DNA of 20,249 nt from JBGLNJ01 sp964353405 (GTDB lineage: Bacteria; Chloroflexota; Anaerolineae; Fen-1058), in contig CAYGWJ010000282.1 of assembly GCA_964353405.1 (NCBI GenBank), positions 1 through 20,249 of the forward strand, given 5' to 3'. Positions 5,794-13,098 of this stretch are shown piece after piece. The notes beneath the pieces were generated by a model, which saw only the letters and a list, made by a program, of their open reading frames with translations, ran no database searches and was not told where the DNA came from. How positions within the stretch are numbered: position 1 is the first letter of the stretch; every line of letters begins with the position of its first letter. Position numbers and translations under genes: made by a program.

Positions 5794-7641
5794 TCACTTG
5801 TGGCGATTGGCCGCTTTCTTTTTTCCAGCCGCCTTGGGTTTGCCAACCTCCAAATGCATGTTGAGGAACTCGGCCCGCTTGCGATAGGCATCCACGCGAT
5901 TGTGAACCTGGCGAAAGCCGTGGCCTTCGTCCGGATAGATGATGATGTCGTGTGGCACGCCCGAGTCTTTGAGCAGCGCAGCGGCCTGTTCCGTCTCGGA
6001 CGCCGGACAGCGCGGGTCATGCGCCCCGGCGATCATTTGCACGGGCGCGACAATGTCTTCCATATAAAAGATGGGCGAGTACTCGCGGAAGCGGCCGGCA
6101 TCCTTGACCGGGTCGCCCATATTCTGCCGGTCCCAATACTGCAAATCCTCGCGCTCGTTCTCCACTTCGGTGAACCAGTTGAGGAACGGCACAATGGCGG
6201 ACCCGGCGGCAAACACCCTGGGATGGCGCGTGAGCGCCGTCATCGTGAGGTAACCGCCGTAGCTAGCGCCCGTGATGGCGATGCGCTTGGGGTCGGCATA
6301 ACCTTCGCGGACGAGGAACCTGGCTCCCGCAATCACATCACGCATGTCGCCGCCGCCCAGATCAAAGCGATTAGCTTCTTGAAAAGCGCGGCCATAGCCC
6401 GTGCTGCCGCGATAGTTGGGCGCGAGCACAACGTAACCCTGGCTCACCAGGTGTTGAACCGGCGCGAGCCACGCATTGACGTATTGGGCTGTCGGCCCGC
6501 CGTGGACGTAGAGGATCGCCGGCAATGGCCCGCGCCTGCGGCGCGGCTTGTAGAGCAAACCCGAGATGATCAGGCCGCCGGACTTGCAGCGCACAACCTT
6601 TGGCTCGACGAATGCTTCGCCTCTGAATTCCCTGGGCAGCGAGTGCGTGAGTTGACGTGGACGGCCCGTCGCCAGGTTGAGCCGCCACAGGTCACTGGGA
6701 TGGCCCGGGCCTTCAAAAAAGAACAACAACAGCTTGCCGTCCGACGTGAATTGCGGCCAGGCATGAACGCCCGGCGCGACGCGGACATACTTGACCGCGC
6801 CCGTCGCCAACTCTTTGACGCCAAGGCTCAGGTTACCCTCTTCATTCCAGGTAAAGGCCAGCCGCTTGCCGTCCGGCGACCAGTGCGGCTGAATCGCTTC
6901 GTTCGGACCGGACGTCTGCTGAACCAGCGCACCCGTCTCCACGTTGAAGGTAAAGATGGAATTGAGGCCCGTCGAGCTGGACGTGAACGCCAACTGCTTT
7001 CCATCGGGCGACCAGCATGCCTGCCGCGCATCCACCGGGCCAGTTGGCCCGCCGACGATTCTTGACTCGCCGCCGCCGAGCGGGACGACGAACACCCACA
7101 TATCTTGACCGCGAGCCAGCGCGGTCACGGCCAATCGCTTCCCGTCGGGCGACCATTCGGCCAGCGCATCCGAGTATTCGTGATGCGTCACGCGCTGCAC
7201 ATCACCCGCGCTGTCCACGCCCAGCGTGTAAGTGGCAAACACGGCCTCGCGATTGGAGACGAATGCGATGCGCTTGCCATCGGGCGACCACGAAATGATG
7301 GGATTGATGGTCTCATCGGGTGTGTCGGGCGTCAGGTTACGCGTCTCACCCATGACGAGATCATGTACAAAAATGTCATAGTTCTCGTCACCGAAATAGT
7401 CCTGGACAAAAGCAAGGCGTCTGCCATCCGGGGAAAACACGGGCGACATCTGGCTCTCAGAGCCGGGCGCAATCGGCTCGGGTTTGCCCCGGCCCGTCAA
7501 AGGAACGAGATATACCTGCCACTGCCCGGATTTGTCCCACACCACGGCGGCTCTCTCCCCGTCGGGCGAGAGACCAAGTCCATGGTGCGAATACACACTC
7601 GGGATGCGGATCAGCTTTTCAATATCCAAAGGTCGTGGCAT
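5794..7641 (-). CDS. S9-family serine peptidase with TolB-like beta-propeller
   Basis: A 615-residue cytosolic oligopeptidase. Residues 1 to about 340 contain repeated propeller blades marked by SPDGxRLAF (near 25, 70, 119, 164, 211, 255). Residues about 350-600 form the alpha/beta hydrolase with YVHGGPTAQY (378-387), RGSTGYGRAF, the nucleophile in GASYGGY (Ser460), Asp542 in GAHDPRCP and His574 in DEGHGF. A Lys/Ala-rich tail (601-615) follows the domain. The ATG at 7641 has AAGGAG 6-7 bases upstream, and a promoter lies at 7665-7693. It heads the minus-strand run of peptidase genes. The catalytic triad is complete, so it is expected to be active on short peptides. Exact substrate preference cannot be read. 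Confidence 0.93.
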   Translation of the reverse strand: MPRPLDIEKLIRIPSVYSHHGLGLSPDGERAAVVWDKSGQWQVYLVPLTGRGKPEPIAPGSESQMSPVFSPDGRRLAFVQDYFGDENYDIFVHDLVMGETRNLTPDTPDETINPIISWSPDGKRIAFVSNREAVFATYTLGVDSAGDVQRVTHHEYSDALAEWSPDGKRLAVTALARGQDMWVFVVPLGGGESRIVGGPTGPVDARQACWSPDGKQLAFTSSSTGLNSIFTFNVETGALVQQTSGPNEAIQPHWSPDGKRLAFTWNEEGNLSLGVKELATGAVKYVRVAPGVHAWPQFTSDGKLLLFFFEGPGHPSDLWRLNLATGRPRQLTHSLPREFRGEAFVEPKVVRCKSGGLIISGLLYKPRRRRGPLPAILYVHGGPTAQYVNAWLAPVQHLVSQGYVVLAPNYRGSTGYGRAFQEANRFDLGGGDMRDVIAGARFLVREGYADPKRIAITGASYGGYLTMTALTRHPRVFAAGSAIVPFLNWFTEVENEREDLQYWDRQNMGDPVKDAGRFREYSPIFYMEDIVAPVQMIAGAHDPRCPASETEQAAALLKDSGVPHDIIIYPDEGHGFRQVHNRVDAYRKRAEFLNMHLEVGKPKAAGKKKAANRHK

Positions 7642-7664
7642 GGTCGCTCCTTTTGTCCTGCGTT

Positions 7665-7693
7665 AGTTTACCGGTTTTTGCCCGCGTTGGCAA
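7665..7693 (-). promoter_or_regulatory. Sigma70-type promoter of the S9 peptidase run
   Basis: On the minus strand TTGCCA (7688-7693) and TAAACT (7665-7670) are spaced by 17 bases, 24 bases upstream of the peptidase ATG at 7641. The placement and spacing fit a housekeeping promoter for the four-gene run down to 1997. Confidence 0.55.
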
Positions 7694-7827
7694 CTCGAGC
7701 AAAAGTTCTGCACCCCGGTGATTGAAGTTGCAGCAACAGCCAACTCTGCCGGCGCGAGCTGGGAACCTGGCCTGCACGCAGCTCGATGTGGCAATGTCAA
7801 GTCGGCGTGGGCCGAGGGCCGCGCAAC

Positions 7828-8388
7828 TCACAACGCCTTGACCCGCGCCAACAAACCGTGATACTCGGCCAGCAGCTCCGGCTTTTCAAGCGCCTCGGCA
7901 AATTGAACCAGCCAGTCCTCGATGTAGGCCTCGTCCAGTTTGCCGCGCTGTTCGATCAACAACGCTTCCACGTCAGGCCAATCCTTGCCGCGTCCGGCCA
8001 CAACTTTTTGAATGACCAGGTCTTCTGCCGAGCAAATCCACGCCGACCAGCCACCCAGGTCGCGTTGAACGGCGTGCTCGATAATCAACTCTTCGTAGCC
8101 GGGCAACGCCAGCAAAAAGTCAATGATGACACCATCAATGTTGACGGCGACAATGAGCGGGTCCCGTGGGACGTGCTCACGCGCGCGTTGAGGAAAAGTG
8201 GCGCGCAGCGCCTCGCGAACCGCCGCATAGTTGGTGTCCGGGACAAGCACTTTGAGGTCAACATCATTGGTAGCGCGGATCACGCCCCATTGTGGCAACG
8301 CCACGCCGCCAATGATGGCATAACGATAACTGTGCTCCTCCAAAAAGGTCACCGCTTTGCGCAGGGGCGCTTCAAGCAGTTTTTCCAT
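7828..8388 (-). CDS. Nucleotidyltransferase-fold protein (AbiEii/MNT-like)
   Basis: A 186-residue protein with nucleotidyltransferase hallmarks: IIGGVALPQWG (25-35, with GG at 27-28), RATNDVDLKV (38-47) with the DxD metal pair Asp42/Asp44, and a third Asp90 in VIIDFL. The C-terminal half is helical. Such proteins transfer a nucleotide to protein, RNA or a small molecule; several act as toxins or antitoxins in AbiE/MNT-type systems. The ATG at 8388 has GGAG about 8 bases upstream and lies inside the end of the preceding 89-residue gene (17-base overlap), so the two form one translational unit. A longer start at 8505 would run through that gene and is rejected. Substrate unknown. Confidence 0.8.
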   Translation of the reverse strand: MEKLLEAPLRKAVTFLEEHSYRYAIIGGVALPQWGVIRATNDVDLKVLVPDTNYAAVREALRATFPQRAREHVPRDPLIVAVNIDGVIIDFLLALPGYEELIIEHAVQRDLGGWSAWICSAEDLVIQKVVAGRGKDWPDVEALLIEQRGKLDEAYIEDWLVQFAEALEKPELLAEYHGLLARVKAL

Positions 8389-8641
8389 GCTCTCGTCTCC
8401 AAGCTTCCAACTTGCGGACGTTGGCATAATAGCGTTCCAGGTCGGCCAGCTTTTGCCTGCGCTGCCATTCGCCTGGCTCGGGACACAACTTCCAACAGAA
8501 TTCAACTAGCGCAACATACTGCTGCCACGCTTCCTGCGGCGTGAGCCGGCCAGCGTTATAGGCGCGGTCAACCAATTCGGCTTCGTTCAGCTTGCGATAC
8601 CGTTCATACGTCTGGCGATACAGTTCCTTGTCCAATTTCAT
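8372..8641 (-). CDS. Small helical partner protein of the nucleotidyltransferase
   Basis: An 89-residue charged, all-helical protein, starting MKLDKELYRQTYERYRKLNE and ending near REHGKTA. It is rich in Arg, Lys, Glu, Tyr and Trp, with no membrane segment. The ATG at 8641 is preferred to 8668 because AGGA is well placed before it. Its 3' end overlaps the nucleotidyltransferase start, the arrangement of paired toxin-antitoxin genes. It is not obviously HEPN (no RxxxxH motif seen) and I do not recognise a family. The role as partner or antitoxin is inferred from context only. Confidence 0.65.
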   Translation of the reverse strand: MKLDKELYRQTYERYRKLNEAELVDRAYNAGRLTPQEAWQQYVALVEFCWKLCPEPGEWQRRQKLADLERYYANVRKLEAWRREHGKTA

Positions 8642-8693
8642 CTTGTTCCTCACCCTGACAGCGACCAACTCTAGCTACACGCACAGCCCCATT

Positions 8694-8722
8694 ATTGTAT
8701 TCCACTCGCCCGGCCCGCACAA
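8694..8722 (-). promoter_or_regulatory. Possible promoter of the nucleotidyltransferase pair
   Basis: On the minus strand TACAAT (8694-8699) stands 17 bases after TTGTGC (8717-8722). The -10 is good and the -35 weak. It lies 52 bases upstream of the ATG at 8641. Confidence 0.4.
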
Positions 8723-8739
8723 CTGCGGTCCGCGGTCGT

Positions 8740-9780
8740 TCACGCCGGCTTGGCTCTCAAATACTGCTTCGGCCACGTGATGTCTGCCCCCAACGCACGC
8801 GCCGCGTCAAGCGGCCAGTAGGGATGCCGCAGCAACTCGCGCCCCAACGCCACCACGTCAGCCCGACCATCTCGCACGATCTCTTCCGCCATCTCCGGCA
8901 TGGTGATCAACCCAACGGACATGGTGGCGATGCCCGCCTCGCGCCGGATTTTTTCCGCGAACGGCACTTGATAGCCCGGGCCGGCCGGCGGCGCGAACAT
9001 CGAGATGCCGCCCGACGAGCAATCTACCATGTTCACGCCGCGCACCTTGAGCCAGCGCGCCACCTGCACTTGATCATCAATCGTCAGCCCGCCTTTTACC
9101 CAATCCGTGCACGAGAGGCGCACGAACAACGGCTGCGACTCGGCCAAGACCTCGCGCACCGCCTCGACGACGCGCAACAGCAATCGAGCGCGGTTCGCCA
9201 GTGTTCCGCCGTACTCGTCCGTCCGGTGATTCGAGATCGGCGAAAGGAACTCGTGCACCAGGTAGCCATGCGCGCCGTGAATCTCAATCGCGTCGAATCC
9301 GGCGGCGAAAGCGCGTTTCGCAGATGCGCGAAAAGCTGATACAATACCGTCTATCTCGGCCAGGGTCAGGGCCTGCGGCGCGACCCAATCGGCATCGTGC
9401 GACACGGCGCTCGGTGCGATGGGCTGCGCCGGCCCAATACCTTTTTGGGCGCTCCAGGCTTTGCGCCCGGCGTGCGCCAGTTGCGTGCACATCACTGCGC
9501 CTTGAGCTTTGCACAGCCGCACGATGCGCGACAGAGGCTCGACCTGTGCGTCGTCCCACAGGCCCAGGTCGTTAGGGCTGATGCGCCCGCGCGCTTCGAC
9601 CGCCGTCGCTTCGGTGATGATCAATCCAGCGCCTCCGACTGCACGCGAGACGAGATGCGCCAGGTGCCAATCGGTGGCAAGGCCATCTTCGCCTGCCGTG
9701 TACATGCACATGGGCGACATGGCAATGCGATTGCGGAGCGTGACACTGCAGAGTGTGAAAGGCGAAAACAAAGCTGACAT
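8740..9780 (-). CDS. Old yellow enzyme, YqjM-type NADPH:flavin oxidoreductase
   Basis: A 346-residue FMN-dependent TIM-barrel ene-reductase that reduces activated C=C bonds. YqjM-class hallmarks are present: Cys25 and Tyr27 in SPMCMYTA (the redox-sensing Cys and Tyr), the substrate-binding pair His168/His171 with Tyr173 in EIHGAHGYL, and LSPISNHRTDEYGG (179-192). A C-terminal phosphate-binding stretch ends in VALGRELLRHPYWP. Length matches the YqjM group. The ATG at 9780 is preceded by GGGAGA. A possible minus promoter (TTCACG, 18 bases, TATACT) lies within the repeat just upstream. It appears to be a single-gene unit. Physiological substrate unknown; detoxification of electrophiles is the usual suggestion. 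Confidence 0.93.
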   Translation of the reverse strand: MSALFSPFTLCSVTLRNRIAMSPMCMYTAGEDGLATDWHLAHLVSRAVGGAGLIITEATAVEARGRISPNDLGLWDDAQVEPLSRIVRLCKAQGAVMCTQLAHAGRKAWSAQKGIGPAQPIAPSAVSHDADWVAPQALTLAEIDGIVSAFRASAKRAFAAGFDAIEIHGAHGYLVHEFLSPISNHRTDEYGGTLANRARLLLRVVEAVREVLAESQPLFVRLSCTDWVKGGLTIDDQVQVARWLKVRGVNMVDCSSGGISMFAPPAGPGYQVPFAEKIRREAGIATMSVGLITMPEMAEEIVRDGRADVVALGRELLRHPYWPLDAARALGADITWPKQYLRAKPA

Positions 9781-9828
9781 GGAATTCTCCCGTGTTGGTC
9801 AAGATAATGGGAAAAGTATAACACGTAA

Positions 9829-9877
9829 AACGTAATGCGTGAAACGTAAGATTACGCATTACGTTGTACGCATTACG
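9829..9877. repeat. Inverted/direct ACGCATTACG repeat before homoserine dehydrogenase
   Basis: AACGTAATGCGT (9829-9840) is followed 13 bases later by its complement (9854-9865), and ACGCATTACG recurs directly at 9868-9877. Related sequence occurs after the gene at 10934-10988 and inverted at 15370-15388. A plus-strand TATAAC (9817-9822) with a weak TTGGTC 16 bases upstream may be the promoter of the following gene. Confidence 0.7.
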
Positions 9878-9892
9878 AACTATGGAGGCAAC

Positions 9893-10933
9893 ATGCAACT
9901 GAACATCGCCATGATCGGTTTCGGCAACGTCGGCCGCGCGCTGGTTCGATTGATGCAGCGCAAGAACGACGAGCTGCGCGAGCGCCACAACCTCACCTGG
10001 CGCTTCACCGGCATTAGCACGGGACGGCATGGACTGGCCGCCGACCCGAGCGGTCTGGACGTGAATGCGGCGCTGTCCAGCTTCGAAAGCGGCGGCAAGC
10101 TGGATAGCTTGCATCGCTTGCCTGACGCGATAGCGCGCGACAACCTGGGCCTGATTCGTTCCGGCGTGGCCAACATCCTCGTCGAGCTGTCCACGCTCAA
10201 CCCTCAGACGGGCCAGCCTGCGCTCGATCATTGCCGCGCGGCGCTAGACGCCGGTATGCACGTCGTCACGGCGAACAAGGGACCGCTGGCGCACGCCTAT
10301 CGCGAATTGCGCGACCGCGCCGCCGCCAAACAGCTCGCGTTCTTTTTCGAATCCACGGTAATGGACGGCGCACCCATCTTTGCCGCCGCGCGCGAAGGAC
10401 TGCAAGGCGCTGATTTATTGAGCTTTCGCGCCATCCTCAACAGCACGACCAACTTTATCCTCACGGCGATGGAAGGCGGCACGTCATTTGACGATGCCGT
10501 AAAGCAGGCGCAGGTGATCGGCGTGGCCGAAGCTGATCCGAGCAATGATGTGGACGGATGGGATGCCGCCACCAAGACGGCCGTGCTCGTCAACGTGTTG
10601 ATGGACGGCGACTTGCGCCCGACTGACATTGACCGCACCGGTATCCGTGATGTGACACCACAAATGCTGCAGGAAGCCATGACACAGAATCAGCGCATCA
10701 AGCTACTCTGTAACGCCTGGCGAGAAGGCGACACTATCAAGACGCGCGTCGCGCCGGAGAAGGTGAGCATGACCGATCCGTTCGCGCTCGTCACCAAGAC
10801 CGACAGCATTCTGCGCTTGAGCTTCGACGTACTGCCCGGCCTCACCTTTATCGAACAAGACGCGGGAGCCCAGACCACAGCCTTTGGCGTGCTGGCCGAC
10901 TTGATCTCAGTCGTCCGGCATTTCGGCGAATAG
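9893..10933 (+). CDS. hom: Homoserine dehydrogenase
   Basis: A 346-residue enzyme converting aspartate-semialdehyde to homoserine with NAD(P)H, the branch point to threonine and methionine. The N-terminal Rossmann motif is GFGNVG (9-14). VTANKGPLA marks the substrate domain, followed by NSTTNFILTAMEGG and the signature EADPSNDVDGWDAATK. It lacks the C-terminal ACT domain of many homologues, so threonine feedback through ACT is not expected. An upstream ATG at 9839 is rejected because it lies in the repeat; the ATG at 9893 has GGAGG 4 bases upstream. The gene stands alone and is flanked on both sides by the ACGCATTACG-type repeats, with the downstream copies starting right after the stop codon. 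Confidence 0.92.
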   Translation: MQLNIAMIGFGNVGRALVRLMQRKNDELRERHNLTWRFTGISTGRHGLAADPSGLDVNAALSSFESGGKLDSLHRLPDAIARDNLGLIRSGVANILVELSTLNPQTGQPALDHCRAALDAGMHVVTANKGPLAHAYRELRDRAAAKQLAFFFESTVMDGAPIFAAAREGLQGADLLSFRAILNSTTNFILTAMEGGTSFDDAVKQAQVIGVAEADPSNDVDGWDAATKTAVLVNVLMDGDLRPTDIDRTGIRDVTPQMLQEAMTQNQRIKLLCNAWREGDTIKTRVAPEKVSMTDPFALVTKTDSILRLSFDVLPGLTFIEQDAGAQTTAFGVLADLISVVRHFGE

Positions 10934-10988
10934 CATCACGTATTACGCATCACGTATTACGCATCACATTTACGCATCACGTCTCACA
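10934..10988. repeat. Tandem CATCACGTATTACG repeat
   Basis: Two perfect 14-bp units (10934-10947 and 10948-10961) are followed by two degenerate ones (10962-10974 and 10975-10988), starting with the base after the homoserine dehydrogenase stop. The sequence is related to the repeat upstream of the same gene. Confidence 0.8.
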
Positions 10989-10994
10989 CGCTTG

Positions 10995-11003
10995 TGGTAT
11001 AAT
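10995..11003 (+). promoter_or_regulatory. Extended -10 promoter for the HD-domain gene
   Basis: A perfect TATAAT (10998-11003) carries an extended -10 TGG directly before it. No good -35 lies at 17 bases; that position falls in the tandem repeat. Transcription would start near 11010, at the base of the following hairpin. Confidence 0.5.
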
Positions 11004-11009
11004 CGCAGT

Positions 11010-11032
11010 CGAACCGCACGCGATGCGGTTCG
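11010..11032 (+). other. 9-bp hairpin at the predicted transcript 5' end
   Basis: CGAACCGCA (11010-11018) and TGCGGTTCG (11024-11032) form a perfect stem with a 5-base loop, followed by ATTCTTGT. The T content is too poor for a confident terminator. With transcription starting near 11010 it would be a 5'-terminal mRNA-stabilising stem or a weak attenuator. Confidence 0.5.
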
Positions 11033-11041
11033 ATTCTTGTA

Positions 11042-11068
11042 GTAGGGCAAGATGGCATCTTGCCCTAC
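11042..11068. repeat. 12-bp palindrome GTAGGGCAAGAT/ATCTTGCCCTAC
   Basis: Arms at 11042-11053 and 11057-11068 are perfectly complementary around GGC. The layout and the GTAGGG ends resemble the palindrome at 3741-3765. It lies in the 5' leader, ending 13 bases before the GTG start of the HD-domain gene and just before its GAGGA ribosome-binding site, so it could affect translation. Confidence 0.75.
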
Positions 11069-11081
11069 GGATGAGGACACT

Positions 11082-11648
11082 GTGAACCGAGACGACGCCT
11101 GGAATTTCTTGTGCGAATTCACCCAGACCGATTCGCTTCGCAAGCACGCGCTGGCAGTCGAGTCTGCAATGCGCGCCTACGCTCGCCGCTACGGCCAGGA
11201 CCAAGAGTTGTGGGGCATCCTCGGCCTGATCCACGATTTCGATTACGAGCAGAATCCGACGATTCCGGAGCATACGGCCGTGGGCGCAAGAATCATGCGG
11301 GAGCGCGGCTGGCCGGAAGAGATGATCACCGCTATGCTTTCACACGCCGACTATTCCGGCGTCCCGCGCACCACGACGATGCAAAAAGCATTGGCCGCCG
11401 TGGACGAGCTGACCGGTCTCATCTCTGCCGTAGCATTGGTGCGGCCCACCAAGAATATTGCCGACGTGACGATCAAGAGCGTCAGGAACAAGTGGAAGGA
11501 TAAGGCCTTTGCCGCCGGCGTGAACCGGCAAGAGATCGAACGCTGCGCCGCCGATCTGGGCGTGCCGCTCGAAGAACACATCGGCCTAGTGTTGGCCGCG
11601 CTACAAGAACACGCGGCGGAATTGGGATTGGACGGAATCAAGGCCTAG
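11082..11648 (+). CDS. HD-domain (HDIG-type) predicted phosphohydrolase
   Basis: A 188-residue soluble protein with metal-binding HD residues: His22 (SLRKHALAVE), the HD pair His51-Asp52 in GLIHDFDYEQNP, His64 (PEHTAVGA), His88 (MLSHADY) and Asp108 (AAVDELTG). This is the layout of HDIG-type metal-dependent phosphohydrolases; the natural substrate (nucleotide or other phosphate ester) cannot be read. The GTG at 11082 has GAGGA about 5 bases upstream. A longer ATG start at 11052 would be translated from the palindrome and is rejected. It appears to have its own extended -10 promoter. The last 60 residues are helical and may decide specificity. Confidence 0.82.
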   Translation: MNRDDAWNFLCEFTQTDSLRKHALAVESAMRAYARRYGQDQELWGILGLIHDFDYEQNPTIPEHTAVGARIMRERGWPEEMITAMLSHADYSGVPRTTTMQKALAAVDELTGLISAVALVRPTKNIADVTIKSVRNKWKDKAFAAGVNRQEIERCAADLGVPLEEHIGLVLAALQEHAAELGLDGIKA

Positions 11649-11656
11649 ATTTTCTC

Positions 11657-11709
11657 CGCCAATAACGCGAATCTCCACGGATTCTTTGTGTTATTCGCGT
11701 CAATTGGCG
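11657..11709. repeat. Imperfect inverted repeat CGCCAAT...ATTGGCG
   Basis: CGCCAATAACGCGAAT (11657-11672) and ATTCGCGTCAATTGGCG (11693-11709) pair with a one-base bulge and one mismatch around a 20-base loop. It follows the HD-domain stop and may stabilise that mRNA end. No T-tract follows. Confidence 0.6.
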
Positions 11710-11728
11710 TAATTCGTGGACAGACCGA

Positions 11729-12919
11729 TTGATAGAAAATCCTCCCAGTCTTTCCGAAACTCAACCGCGGACTTGCCCTAGCTGCGGAGCCAGCGTGTCG
11801 GTGCGCGCCAAGACGTGCCTCATCTGCGGCGTAGACCTCACGCTGCCGGTCGAGCTGGTCGCGCCCCCACCGGAAATCAGACCGGCGCGCGCATTCTCGT
11901 GGCGGCTTGTCATGCTCCTGATCGGCGTCATCGCGATCTTGCTGGCCGGCGGTGGATTGCTTTTTCGATCACGCGCTCCGGCGGTTCCTCAGCCCACTCT
12001 GATGCCGACGCCGACGGTGACCGAGACACCGCCACCCACAGAGACGCGCACGCCTCCACCGCCCACCTCCACGCCGACGGTGACGCCCGTGCCAACACAA
12101 CCCAACACGCCCGTCCCGCCGACGAAATATACTGTGCGGTCTGGCGACACTTTATCCACCATCGCCGACAAATTCAATACCACCGTCGAAAAAATCCAGG
12201 CTTTCAACAGCTTGGGAAACTCGGACGAGCTCCAGGTCGGCCAGGTGCTTGAGATTCCTGCTTCAGGCTCCACGCCGAACCCGACCAACACGCCGCGCCC
12301 GACGGAAACCTTTGTGCCCGGCCCTACGCCAGGGACGGTCCTGCACGTCGTCCAGTCGGGCGACACCCTGCTCGGCATCTCGATCAAGTACGGCGTGTCA
12401 ATGAGTGTCATCCAAAAGACCAACGAGATAGAAGATGCCGAATCCATCCGCGTCGGTCAGCAGTTGGTGATTCCCATCGGCCCGGCTTTCACACCGACGC
12501 CCGGACCACAAGCCACGCCGACCGGCCTGCCCACGTATCCAGCGCCGGTGCTGCTCTCGCCCCCAAACAATCAGACCTTTGAAGGCAACGAAGAACCTAT
12601 TTTGCTACAGTGGGCTTCCGTTGGCATTTTGCGCCAGAACGAATTCTATCTCATCCACCTGGAGCAGGTAAGCGGTGGTGTGCCGCCAAAAACCTTCACC
12701 ACGCACGCCACGGGCTGGCGTGTCCCGGTCGAGTTGTTTCCCAAGGCTGACGACACACGCCGGGCATTCCAGTGGCAGGTGCGTGTCGTGCGAGAGACTG
12801 GCACGCAGGCGGACGGCACACCGATTTACGCCGACGCTGGCCCGCCCAGCCCGCTCCGGCTTTTCCGCTGGATAACGGCGCAGCCCACGCCCACACCCAC
12901 GCCGGGACCTACCCAGTAG
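11729..12919 (+). CDS. Zinc-ribbon, single-TM, double-LysM envelope protein
   Basis: A 396-residue protein with a clear domain order: an N-terminal zinc ribbon (Cys16/Cys19 in TCPSCG and Cys30/Cys33 in CLICG), one transmembrane helix (about 59-80), a Pro/Thr-rich linker (about 84-133), LysM 1 (YTVRSGDTLSTIADKF, 134-177), a second Pro/Thr linker, LysM 2 (HVVQSGDTLLGISIKY, 206-249), a third linker, a C-terminal beta-rich domain opening PAPVLLSPPNNQTF (about 270-388) and a TPTPTP tail. LysM binds N-acetylglucosamine polymers, so the outer part should hold peptidoglycan while the zinc ribbon stays in the cytoplasm. Start is TTG at 11729; no in-frame ATG precedes the first Cys pair. The Pro/Thr linkers are typical of Chloroflexota surface proteins. 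Ligand and partners unknown. Confidence 0.85.
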   Translation: MIENPPSLSETQPRTCPSCGASVSVRAKTCLICGVDLTLPVELVAPPPEIRPARAFSWRLVMLLIGVIAILLAGGGLLFRSRAPAVPQPTLMPTPTVTETPPPTETRTPPPPTSTPTVTPVPTQPNTPVPPTKYTVRSGDTLSTIADKFNTTVEKIQAFNSLGNSDELQVGQVLEIPASGSTPNPTNTPRPTETFVPGPTPGTVLHVVQSGDTLLGISIKYGVSMSVIQKTNEIEDAESIRVGQQLVIPIGPAFTPTPGPQATPTGLPTYPAPVLLSPPNNQTFEGNEEPILLQWASVGILRQNEFYLIHLEQVSGGVPPKTFTTHATGWRVPVELFPKADDTRRAFQWQVRVVRETGTQADGTPIYADAGPPSPLRLFRWITAQPTPTPTPGPTQ

Positions 12920-13098
12920 TCATATCGAGTTGGCTCTTTCGGGCGGGCGGCGCACTCGAGAGGGTCGGCTGTCAAGCTACGTGACATCTTTCCCCCGTTC
13001 CTGGTGACATTCTGAACTAGGGAATTTTTAGAGCCGCCCTTATCATATTAACGGCCCAACTCTAAACACAGCCAACTTGGGAACCAGGAGGTTGACCG
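12920..13098 (+). other. Intergenic region before nfnAB
   Basis: No gene or confident promoter is visible. GTGACATTCTGAAC near 13004 could hold a -35 (GTGACA, 5 of 6) but its -10 is poor; TATCAT (13041-13046) lacks a matching -35. AGGAGG at 13087-13092 is the ribosome-binding site of nfnA. Confidence 0.4.

Noticed and set aside
5770..7065. Long plus-strand frame (431 codons) opposite the S9 peptidase
   Set aside because: It is a shadow of the minus-strand S9 gene, which has full propeller motifs and a catalytic triad; the plus product has no recognisable domain.
8389..8505. N-terminal extension of the nucleotidyltransferase from 8505
   Set aside because: It lies wholly inside the preceding 89-residue gene in another frame and does not resemble the family.
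11010..11032. Intrinsic terminator for homoserine dehydrogenase
   Set aside because: The stem is good but the T-tract is poor (ATTCTTGT) and it lies at the expected transcript start of the next gene.
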